Part shown: one piece after another, positions 6,870 to 13,733 of the stretch
Layout: each line of letters begins with the position of its first letter
Numbering within the stretch: the stretch's first letter is position 1
Assembly: GCA_934278005.1 (NCBI GenBank)
Contig: CAKQWG010000059.1
Coordinates: 1-17,739, forward strand
DNA from: an uncultured Pirellulaceae bacterium
GTDB taxonomy: Bacteria; Planctomycetota; Planctomycetia; Pirellulales; Pirellulaceae
Direction: 5' to 3'
Length of the DNA stretch: 17,739 nucleotides
Position numbers and translations under genes: made by a program
The notes under the pieces: model-generated
What the model saw: the letters and a program-made list of their open reading frames with translations, nothing else
The model's database searches: none
Told to the model about the DNA's origin: nothing

Positions 6870-7361
6870 ATGGTCGTTTCGTGTTTCTCTCATAGTCGCT
6901 GTCTATGGCGATTTCTTCATGCCCAGCATGTCCTTGTTAGCCAGCATGCACCGTTGGCAATGACATTATGCTTATGCTTGGCTTTTACCGCGGCCGGTTG
7001 CGACTCGGATGATGGCTTGAATCGCAAGGCGATTGAAGGCAAAGTCACCGCCAATGGGGTCGCAATTCCGAATGGCTCCATTGCCTTTGAACCACTTTAC
7101 GAGAAGGGAGTGGGCAGCGGCGCAGTCATCACTCAGGGCAGTTATTCCATTGCCAAGCAGCATGGTCTGCCGCCGGGTAAGTATCGCGTCCAAATGACGG
7201 GTGACGACGGAGTGAATTTTGTTGTCTCTGAAGGCAAGATGCCCGGTGACGAGGTCATGCCTCCCAAGAAAAAGTTGGTCCCCCCGGGTTGGAAGCAAGA
7301 GATCGAAGTCACCGAGGCTGGACCGTTTGAATTCAATTTTGATGTGAAAACGAAGAAGTAA
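6870..7361 (+). CDS. Small lipoprotein, transthyretin/carboxypeptidase-regulatory-like fold
   Basis: A 163-residue protein with a lipobox LAFTAAGC; Cys44 would be lipidated, so it is probably membrane-anchored outside the cytoplasm. The N-terminus is longer than a usual lipoprotein signal. An in-frame Met at residue 31 would give a shorter leader, but the perfect AGGAGG seven bases before the ATG at 6870 supports the long form. After the lipobox the protein begins IEGKVTANGVAIPNGSIAFEPL and continues with GSYSI and GLPPGKYRVQMTG, the pattern of small beta-sandwich lipoproteins that are common in planctomycetes. Such genes often lie next to DUF1559 genes, as here (120 bp upstream of one). The function is unknown; a cell-surface partner of the DUF1559 protein is an inference from position only. 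Confidence 0.82.
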   Translation: MVVSCFSHSRCLWRFLHAQHVLVSQHAPLAMTLCLCLAFTAAGCDSDDGLNRKAIEGKVTANGVAIPNGSIAFEPLYEKGVGSGAVITQGSYSIAKQHGLPPGKYRVQMTGDDGVNFVVSEGKMPGDEVMPPKKKLVPPGWKQEIEVTEAGPFEFNFDVKTKK

Positions 7362-7481
7362 ATTTTCAGTTAGTACCTCTTTAACTTATCTCAGTGGACT
7401 TGTCTGCAATCGCATTGGCGGAGTCTATAGCGCACTCGCATGCTCGGTTTCGTGCTCTTTTCTGTTCGCAAAGGAAGAATC

Positions 7482-8507
7482 ATGAAAGTTAAACGGTCTG
7501 GATTTACGTTGGTGGAATTGTTGGTGGTGATCGCCATCATCGGCATCTTAGTTGGCTTGCTGCTGCCCGCCGTACAGGCGGCCCGCGAGGCGGCGCGGCG
7601 CATGCAGTGCTCGAACAACCTCAAGCAGATTGGCTTGGCCACGCACATGTACCTGGACACCTACACGCAGAAATTTCCGGCGGGCAGTTGGCATGCCGTG
7701 ATGGGTACGTGGCTGGTTTCGCTGCTCCCGTTCGTGGAGCAGACTGCTATGCGCAACCTGTATCTGAACCACGGAGGGGTGGAAACCTTTCGCACGGGCG
7801 GCCTGCGCTATGGCTCTCCAGAAAATCGACTTAACGTGACCACCAAGCAGCTTCCGGTCTACACTTGTCCGAGCGACCGTATCACTGCGTCTGCAAGCAT
7901 CGTCAGCGGAGTTACCTTCCACAATTATGTAGCCAACTACGGCAACACCACCCGTGGTCGCCTGAGCCCGTATGGGGTAAATGCTAATGGCACACCCAAT
8001 CTTTACGGCGGCGCGCCATTCATCGAGTACATCGCGGCTAACACCGGAGGTTGGGCAAATTATTATAGCTGGATCCACACCGACTTAGGCCAGCTTAAGT
8101 TCGTAGTTAAACTGGGAGACATCGTGGATGGGACCAGCAACACATTGGCCTTTTCTGAATGCGTCCAAGGCAGCGGCGGCGACCTGTCCGGTTTTGCTTG
8201 GTGGGGTGGCGGGGCCCACTTCGAAACGCTGTTAGCTCCCAATACGACCCAACCCGATGTCGTGGAACAGAGCTGCGCTAATCCACCAACGGACAAACTC
8301 AACCCTCCGTGCGTAGTTCGCGACGCGGCCAGTGGCAATGTGGTGACGACGGGTGCGGAAACTCACGCGGCTCGCAGTCGGCACGTCGGCGGGGTACAAA
8401 CCGTCATGTGCGATGGTTCCGTGCACTTTGTTTCCAGCTCGATCGATCTACAAACTTGGCGCGGTCTGGGGTCCGCCTACGGTGGTGAGGTAGTACAGCT
8501 TCCATAG
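7482..8507 (+). CDS. DUF1559 protein with type IV prepilin-like N-terminus
   Basis: A 341-residue member of the large planctomycete DUF1559 family. The ATG at 7482 follows AAGGAAG by about 5 nt; the 14 residues before it in the open frame are not conserved. The N-terminus [20 protein letters not shown] is a type III signal (prepilin) sequence: cleavage is expected after Gly7, with Phe8 methylated and Glu12 at position +5. The hydrophobic helix is followed by [18 protein letters not shown], typical of the family. [11 protein letters not shown] (about residue 215) and [19 protein letters not shown] (from 299) are the middle and C-terminal hallmarks. These proteins are thought to be exported pseudopilin-like surface proteins; their role is not established. 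It probably shares a transcript with the lipoprotein gene upstream. It converges with the membrane protein gene, whose stop codon is 79 bp away. Confidence 0.92.
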   Translation: MKVKRSGFTLVELLVVIAIIGILVGLLLPAVQAAREAARRMQCSNNLKQIGLATHMYLDTYTQKFPAGSWHAVMGTWLVSLLPFVEQTAMRNLYLNHGGVETFRTGGLRYGSPENRLNVTTKQLPVYTCPSDRITASASIVSGVTFHNYVANYGNTTRGRLSPYGVNANGTPNLYGGAPFIEYIAANTGGWANYYSWIHTDLGQLKFVVKLGDIVDGTSNTLAFSECVQGSGGDLSGFAWWGGGAHFETLLAPNTTQPDVVEQSCANPPTDKLNPPCVVRDAASGNVVTTGAETHAARSRHVGGVQTVMCDGSVHFVSSSIDLQTWRGLGSAYGGEVVQLP

Positions 8508-8586
8508 TCTGGCGGTCTGCGCTTGGCTGCGCCGCGTTACTTTGCCGCTCATGCCGGGGAGTAGCGTAGCGTAGCGCGATTCGACC

Positions 8587-9336
8587 TCAGTCCCCAGCCT
8601 TGTCGGGGCTGGCCTCTGCGTGGTCTACGGTTTGCCTACGACAGCTAATGGGAACGGTCGCCGCGACGGCGACCATCGGTAGGCTCAACCACAGTAGTTG
8701 GACCATCGGGTTGGCAGCCAAGAAATCGACGGTACTTTGGCCGGATATGAGCAAGCCGCTGACGATGGGAAACAGTAAACCGCCGATCTGGCCGGCTACA
8801 GCGCCGCGGACTAGGCCTGCCGCGAGCGTGGCCTTGTCTCTGCTAAACATCCCAAACAACAGCCCTATGCCAGCACCGAACAAAGCGAATGAAACCGCCT
8901 GAGCTAGGCCGATGTTGGTGGGATTCGGAAGCGAGTCGCTGGGCATCATGGCAGCGAACAAACGAACCCCGACCCATCCACTCATCGCACCCCACACCGC
9001 TCCTCCGGCGATCGCTATGAGCACACGCATCGGCGCCGCGCAACAAGGCTGTGCGAAGATTGCCAGGACTCCAGCCAACAGGCCACCTGCCACGGCCAGC
9101 ACACTGGCCGCATTGAGTCCGTTGACGCGTGCCTGCTGAGCCAACAGTGCCTCGCGCGCCTCGTTGGATGCACTCATGCCGATGCTGTATTGCTCTGCAA
9201 CACTGAACAAAGGGTGCTTCCACTGCAGCACGCCCCATGTCGCTAAGCTCGCGCTGAAGCCCAATACGCACAGTATGCCGATTTTCTGCCAGTCGACTGC
9301 TGCTCGTTCTCCACTTTGCACCTTGACGCTTGACAT
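8587..9336 (-). CDS. Uncharacterised membrane protein with about six helices
   Basis: A 249-residue integral membrane protein I do not recognise. The ATG at 9336 follows GGGAG by about 9 nt; the open frame continues 76 codons further but that part lacks protein-like character and crosses the promoter region of the divergent gene. Hydrophobic segments lie near residues 18-36, 76-96, 103-128, 143-163, 172-198 and 209-231, many rich in Gly and Ala. A soluble, charged loop (37-75) follows the first helix and contains SASNEAREALLAQQARVN. Paired cysteines occur at 98-99 (QPCCAAP). The ends are hydrophilic, the C-terminus being EASPDKAGD. It is divergent from the phospholipase C gene with a 226-bp gap, so they may share control, but nothing in the sequence ties their functions together. 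Confidence 0.8.
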   Translation of the reverse strand: MSSVKVQSGERAAVDWQKIGILCVLGFSASLATWGVLQWKHPLFSVAEQYSIGMSASNEAREALLAQQARVNGLNAASVLAVAGGLLAGVLAIFAQPCCAAPMRVLIAIAGGAVWGAMSGWVGVRLFAAMMPSDSLPNPTNIGLAQAVSFALFGAGIGLLFGMFSRDKATLAAGLVRGAVAGQIGGLLFPIVSGLLISGQSTVDFLAANPMVQLLWLSLPMVAVAATVPISCRRQTVDHAEASPDKAGD

Positions 9337-9422
9337 TGAACTTTCTCCCGTGATGGACTGCAGGCTACAAACAAGGCATTCACAATATAGCGTCTGAGGC
9401 AGTGATTCGCGCCGCGCAAAAG

Positions 9423-9451
9423 TTGACTGCGGCTCTAAACGGCGATAGGCT
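9423..9451 (+). promoter_or_regulatory. Weak candidate promoter for the phospholipase C gene
   Basis: TTGACT (9423-9428, 5 of 6 to -35) and TAGGCT (9446-9451, 3 of 6 to -10) are 17 bp apart, about 110 bp upstream of the phospholipase start. The -10 is poor. No PHO-box-like direct repeat was noticed. Confidence 0.25.
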
Positions 9452-9562
9452 GAGGCAGCGGTCGACCCATGCCGGCCACGGTTCGATATGGTTGTTGATA
9501 AGCTCGCGCATGATTGCCAAGCGTATTTTGAGTTGTACATCCGCCCCACCAGGAAATCAAAC

Positions 9563-12115
9563 ATGACGAGCAGAAGAAATTTTTTGAAACATGCAGGCTT
9601 GTTTAGTGGTGCCTTGGGCGGTATGTCACTGGTCCCCGATTCGATTCAGCGCGCGATGGCGATCGCGCCCGACAAAGGCACGACGTTTCACGATGCTGAA
9701 CACGTTGTGTTTTTAATGCAAGAGAATCGCTCTTTCGACCACTGCTTCGGGGCTCTGCAAGGCGTGCGTGGCTTTAATGATCCCCGCGCAATTGCGCTGC
9801 CCAATCAGTCTCCCGTATGGCTGCAAAGCAATCGGCAAGGACAAACATACTTGCCCTTTCGCTTGAACATTCACGACACGCAAGCCACGTGGATGGGCGG
9901 ACTGCCTCACTCCTGGGGCGACCAGGTCGACGCGCGCAGCGAAGGCCGCTACGACACGTGGTTGACGGCCAAGCAAGCAGGCCATGAGCAGTACAAAAAC
10001 ATGCCTTTGACGATGGGCTACTACACGCGCGAGGACATTCCATTTTATTATGCGCTGGCCGATGCATTTACCGTTTGCGATCAGCATTTTTGTTCCTCGC
10101 TGACCGGCACAACTACCAATCGAATGTTTTTCTGGTCGGGGAAGATTCGCGATAATGCCCAGTCGCAGGCTATGGTTCGAAATTCGGACGTGGGTTACGA
10201 GCGGCCCGTTAGTTGGACCACCTTTCCGGAAAGACTCGAGGAAAACGGGATCTCCTGGCGGGTGTACCAAAACGAACTCAGCTACCAGAGCGGACTTAGC
10301 GGAGAAGCCGAATCGCTGCTCGCCAATTTCACCGACAATAATCTCGAATGGTTTACTCAGTACCACGTGGGCTTCAGCCGCAGCCGCCGCATCGATCTCG
10401 AACGGCAGCAGTCCGTCTTGGCCAAAAGCATCCAGCGATTGCAAGACCAGCTTGAAACACAAGCCGACAGTGAAAGCGGGAAACTACGAGATCAGCTTGA
10501 TCAACAGCACGCTCACTTGGAAAAGGTGACGCATGAGCTAAAAACGTGGAGCCAAGAAAATTTTGACAAGCTGTCTGAGCTGGAGAAAAACTTGCACTAC
10601 AAGGGCTTTACCACCAACTGCATCGACCCCGATTTTCACGCAATCGAAACTCTCGAATACGACGACGGCGGCGTTAAGCGATCGGTGGATGTTCCCAAGG
10701 GTGACATTCTGCATCAGTTTCGGCACGATGTGGATAACGGCAAATTGCCCACCGTCTCCTGGCTGGTGGCTCCTGAGAAGTTTTCTGACCATCCCAGCGC
10801 ACCGTGGTACGGCGCATGGTACGTCTCCGAAGTTTTAGATATTCTGACGAAGAATCCCGAGGTATGGAAGAAAACAATATTTGTGCTTAACTACGATGAA
10901 AACGATGGCTACTTCGACCACATACCACCGTTCGTAGCTCCCGATCCAGCGGACAAAAGCGCGGTATCAAAATCTATCGATACCACCGACGAGTTCGTGT
11001 GGCTGGAAGATGAGCTGAACAAATACCAAGTTCCACCCGCGGCGGCGCGGCAAAGTCCGGTCGGGCTGGGGTACCGCGTGCCACTGGTGATCGCTTCGCC
11101 GTGGAGCAAAGGCGGATGGGTCAATTCGGAAGTGTGCGATATCTCGTCGACCCTGAGGTTCTTGGAGGTGTTTCTATCGAACAAAACAGGCAAGAACGTC
11201 ACGGAGACGAATATCAGCGACTGGCGGCGAGCCGTATGTGGCGACTTGACCTCTGCGTTCCGCACCTACCAAGGCGAAGAAGTTCCACTGCCCGCGTCGG
11301 TCGAGCGAAATGCATGGATGGAGAAAGTTTATAGTGCAAGGTTCAAGGAGCTGCCTACGGGCTTCAAGCCGCTGAATGGTGCCGAAATTGAACAGGCGCG
11401 GCAAGACGTACGCCAACTGCCAATGATGCCCGAACAGGAACCGGGCATTCGAGATTCGTGCCCCCTCAATTACGAGCTGTACGCCGACGGCCGGTTGAAC
11501 CCACAGGCTCAGGCGTTCACATTCAAATTCACAGCGGCTGACAAGGTGTTTGGGGAATCGGCACTGGGAGCACCGTTCAACGTGTATGCCCCGGGCAAAT
11601 ATTTGCAAGAAACTTCGTCCGGGCAACAGGAATTTCAAGCTGTTAAAACTTGGCCATTGGCTGTGCTGGCAGGAGATTCCATCGTCTACCAGTGGCCACT
11701 CGACCATTTTGAAAACCATCAATACCATCTGCGAGCCTATGGGCCCAACGGTTTTTTCAGAGAGTTCATGGGGGATGCCCAAGACCCCGCCGTCGACTTG
11801 TTGTGCGGATATCAAACTACCGGTCCAGCTAACAGCAAGCCATCGGGAGATATCGAACTGTCCGTTACCAACCACTCGCAGAGTGAGCCGTGCAGCATCA
11901 CGGTAGCGGATCAGGCCTATGGCAATGCATTGATGTCATCGATCGTGCAGCCGGGAACGACCGAGACGATCATCGTCACCGCGCGGACTAGCCACGGTTG
12001 GTACGATTTTCTAGTTCAAGTCGACGGTGCAGCAGCGTATCACCGCAGGTATGCTGGACGCGTCGAGACGGGGCTGCCTTCCAAGACCGATCCCTTGATG
12101 GGCAGGGTCGTATGA
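9563..12115 (+). CDS. Tat-exported phosphocholine-type phospholipase C
   Basis: An 850-residue member of the phosphoesterase / non-haemolytic phospholipase C (PC-PLC) family, which cleaves phosphatidylcholine or sphingomyelin to release phosphocholine outside the cell. The ATG follows AGGA by 8 nt and starts a twin-arginine signal (SRRNFLKHAG, 3-12). Active-site motifs are EHVVFLMQENRSFDH (46-60), the threonine-rich SSLTGTTTNR (178-187) and NYDENDGYFDH (443-453). A charged coiled-coil insert fills residues about 275-345 between the two halves of the catalytic domain. Two C-terminal beta domains follow (about 625-740 and 755-835, DUF756 type). The length exceeds the roughly 700 residues of the Pseudomonas enzymes, mainly because of the insert. 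Phosphate or choline scavenging is the usual role. The exact lipid preference cannot be read here. Confidence 0.9.
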   Translation: MTSRRNFLKHAGLFSGALGGMSLVPDSIQRAMAIAPDKGTTFHDAEHVVFLMQENRSFDHCFGALQGVRGFNDPRAIALPNQSPVWLQSNRQGQTYLPFRLNIHDTQATWMGGLPHSWGDQVDARSEGRYDTWLTAKQAGHEQYKNMPLTMGYYTREDIPFYYALADAFTVCDQHFCSSLTGTTTNRMFFWSGKIRDNAQSQAMVRNSDVGYERPVSWTTFPERLEENGISWRVYQNELSYQSGLSGEAESLLANFTDNNLEWFTQYHVGFSRSRRIDLERQQSVLAKSIQRLQDQLETQADSESGKLRDQLDQQHAHLEKVTHELKTWSQENFDKLSELEKNLHYKGFTTNCIDPDFHAIETLEYDDGGVKRSVDVPKGDILHQFRHDVDNGKLPTVSWLVAPEKFSDHPSAPWYGAWYVSEVLDILTKNPEVWKKTIFVLNYDENDGYFDHIPPFVAPDPADKSAVSKSIDTTDEFVWLEDELNKYQVPPAAARQSPVGLGYRVPLVIASPWSKGGWVNSEVCDISSTLRFLEVFLSNKTGKNVTETNISDWRRAVCGDLTSAFRTYQGEEVPLPASVERNAWMEKVYSARFKELPTGFKPLNGAEIEQARQDVRQLPMMPEQEPGIRDSCPLNYELYADGRLNPQAQAFTFKFTAADKVFGESALGAPFNVYAPGKYLQETSSGQQEFQAVKTWPLAVLAGDSIVYQWPLDHFENHQYHLRAYGPNGFFREFMGDAQDPAVDLLCGYQTTGPANSKPSGDIELSVTNHSQSEPCSITVADQAYGNALMSSIVQPGTTETIIVTARTSHGWYDFLVQVDGAAAYHRRYAGRVETGLPSKTDPLMGRVV

Positions 12116-12148
12116 GAGTTTGCCTTTACCAGTTATCCCATCGGTTAG

Positions 12149-12167
12149 TCGCGGCCTGCGCAGGCGA
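12149..12167. repeat. 19-bp dispersed repeat around palindrome GCCTGCGCAGGC, copy 3
   Basis: This is the exact reverse complement of 6405-6423, so the two copies are in opposite orientation. It lies 33 bp beyond the phospholipase C stop codon. Confidence 0.75.
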
Positions 12168-12193
12168 TGGCATTGCACTTCTCCGAGTGTGGC

Positions 12194-12210
12194 CCGACGC
12201 TCCGCGTCGG
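12194..12210. terminator. GC-rich hairpin after the phospholipase C gene
   Basis: CCGACGC (12194-12200) pairs perfectly with GCGTCGG (12204-12210) across a 3-nt loop. It lies 78 bp after the stop codon. No T-run follows, so it may be a Rho-independent terminator of poor type or simply a repeat hairpin belonging to the same element as the neighbouring palindrome. Confidence 0.3.
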
Positions 12211-12254
12211 TCAGTCTGAAATCCACTGAGTCAACGCGCAGCGGATAGGGCTGT

Positions 12255-12330
12255 CCTGGGGTTGCGCTGAGATTCGCTGGAGCTCATCACAGCTTTACCC
12301 CAGGCTAGAAAAAATCCGGGGCGTTGCCCC
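12255..12330. repeat. Decayed copy of the hairpin repeat seen at the right end
   Basis: AGCTTTACCCCAGGCTAG (12291-12308) equals the two flanks of the hairpin at 17651-17686 with the 18-nt middle absent. CCTGGGG (12255-12261) can pair with CCCCAGG (12298-12304), and GGGGC-GTT-GCCCC (12318-12330) forms a second small hairpin. Together they look like a rearranged member of the same interspersed repeat family. Confidence 0.5.
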
Positions 12331-12390
12331 TAAATACAGTTGCGCGAATGGGAAGAGGAGGATGAACATTCGTGATGTGCATGCGCATAT

Positions 12391-12474
12391 CCGATCGTGA
12401 TGTCCATTTGCAGTCCCGATCGAGGTGTCCGTTTGCGATGTCCATTGGCATATCCGATCGTATTGTCCGTTTGC
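12391..12474. repeat. Three copies of a 21-bp motif ending at the nagA-like stop codon
   Basis: Copies lie at 12391-12411, 12416-12436 and 12454-12474. Each reads CCGATCG, three variable bases, TGTCC, a purine, then TTTGC. A partial copy (GATGTCCATTGGC, 12437-12449) sits between the second and third, and a poorer one may start at 12371. Each full copy carries the palindrome CGATCG. The last copy ends one base before the stop codon of the NagA-like gene on the opposite strand. Start-to-start spacing is 25 and 38 bp. Confidence 0.8.
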
Positions 12475-13725
12475 CTAGACTCGCTGGCCGTGAACGTAGA
12501 TTTGTTGGATATTTAAATCCTCATCTAGAATTAGCACATCGGCCCGCTTGCCCGGCGCAAGGCTCCCAGTAAGATGGCCGATACCGACTCGTTCCGCAGG
12601 CGTTAGCGAGGCCATGCGAATGACATCGGGCAAAGAGGCAGATGTCGAGCGAGCGAAGTGAGCGACCATATGGCGCATGCCTTGGACAGAGCTGGCCAAG
12701 CTAGCTCGGTCGGGCGTCCAGCCCACGTTACCGTCGCTGTAAATCCAACAGCCAGAGTCGCGATGGCCAAACACGTAGTCCCCCGGCGGCATGCCGTAGG
12801 CGCGGTTGGCGTCGGTCACTAGGCACAGTCGTTCAGAGCCTTTCATGCGATAGGCGAACTCGAGCAGTTCGGGAGCTAAGTGCCAACCATCGGCGATCAC
12901 CTCCGTGCTCATGTCTTGGTTCATCAACACGAACTCAGCCATACTCGCTTGCATCGGCACTTGAAATCGAGTTCTCAGCGAGGGCACGCTGCTCATGGCG
13001 CACCAGAAATGGTCGACGTGTCGCATGCCGGCATCAAAGGCTGCTTGCATCTCCGTCCAACTGGAGTTCGAGTGTCCGCAGGTGATCAAACATCTTTTCT
13101 CGGCGGCCATGTGGTAGAAGGCCGCCGCGCCGGGTAGCTCGGCAGCACAGGTCGCAATAGATACAAACTCGCGATTGAAGTACTCGCGAAACTCGTCAGC
13201 CATCGGATCCCGCCGCTGATGTCGGTCGTGGCAGCCCACTTTGCCTTCAGCGAAAAAAGGGCCGTATAAGTGAATGCCTGGCAGGTGAGGCAGCAGCCCT
13301 GTGCCCGGCGGTATGGGCGAACCTGTGAGTAGTTGAGTCGATTCCTGAGCGACTTGCACACAGGCGTCGATCATGCGATGAATCTGTTGCGAGCTGCCGG
13401 TCGTCGATGTGGGGAAGAGAGTTGTCGTGCCACCGCGGAGGTGCGCAGCGGCGGCAGTCCGCACGGCCTGTTCATCGCCATCCATGAAATCCGCTCCGTC
13501 GCCCCCATGGACGTGCAGGTCGACAAAGCCGGGCGAAAGATAGCCTCCGTCCAGCTCGATGACTTGGCAGTCCGCAGGTATCGCCGACGACTGACCGACC
13601 GAGGCAATTTTGCCGCCACGACACACCACGACCGCGTCGTAAAGCAGTCGTTCGGCAAGAATTGCCGTGCCCCCTACAAAAGCCAACGGTTTTGATTGGG
13701 AGCCGCTAGCGGCTCTCAGATCCAT
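12475..13725 (-). CDS. NagA-like N-acetylglucosamine-6-phosphate deacetylase with a changed metal ligand
   Basis: A 416-residue amidohydrolase whose whole length fits NagA, the cytoplasmic enzyme that removes acetate from GlcNAc-6-phosphate. Visible marks are PGFVDLHVHGGDG (65-77), GGTTTLFPT, CGHSN with His218, HVDHFWCAM with His239, ADGWHLAPELL (279-289) and VTDANRAYG with catalytic Asp305. The canonical HLEGP motif, whose Glu (131 in E. coli) binds the catalytic metal, is HLYGP, so Tyr154 replaces the ligand. GCH follows as in the family. The gene begins 8 bp after the stop codon of the dehydrogenase, and GGAG overlaps that stop, so the two are surely cotranscribed and perhaps translationally coupled. 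No NagB or GlcNAc transporter is present in the window. It may act on another N-acyl sugar; the symbol is withheld for this reason. Confidence 0.85.
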   Translation of the reverse strand: MDLRAASGSQSKPLAFVGGTAILAERLLYDAVVVCRGGKIASVGQSSAIPADCQVIELDGGYLSPGFVDLHVHGGDGADFMDGDEQAVRTAAAAHLRGGTTTLFPTSTTGSSQQIHRMIDACVQVAQESTQLLTGSPIPPGTGLLPHLPGIHLYGPFFAEGKVGCHDRHQRRDPMADEFREYFNREFVSIATCAAELPGAAAFYHMAAEKRCLITCGHSNSSWTEMQAAFDAGMRHVDHFWCAMSSVPSLRTRFQVPMQASMAEFVLMNQDMSTEVIADGWHLAPELLEFAYRMKGSERLCLVTDANRAYGMPPGDYVFGHRDSGCWIYSDGNVGWTPDRASLASSVQGMRHMVAHFARSTSASLPDVIRMASLTPAERVGIGHLTGSLAPGKRADVLILDEDLNIQQIYVHGQRV

Positions 13726-13733
13726 CGCTATCT

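Noticed and set aside
9337..9564. Extending the membrane protein upstream to a 325-residue form.
   Set aside because: The extra 76 residues lack a membrane or domain pattern, cross the start of the divergent phospholipase gene, and a good ribosome site supports the start at 9336.
11174..11875. A 233-codon minus-strand frame opposite the phospholipase C gene.
   Set aside because: It is antisense to a well-supported coding region, with no ribosome site or domain signal.
12391..12474. The three-copy 21-bp motif as a CRISPR array.
   Set aside because: The copies are degenerate, the spacing is 4 and 17 bp rather than near 30-40, and no cas gene is present.
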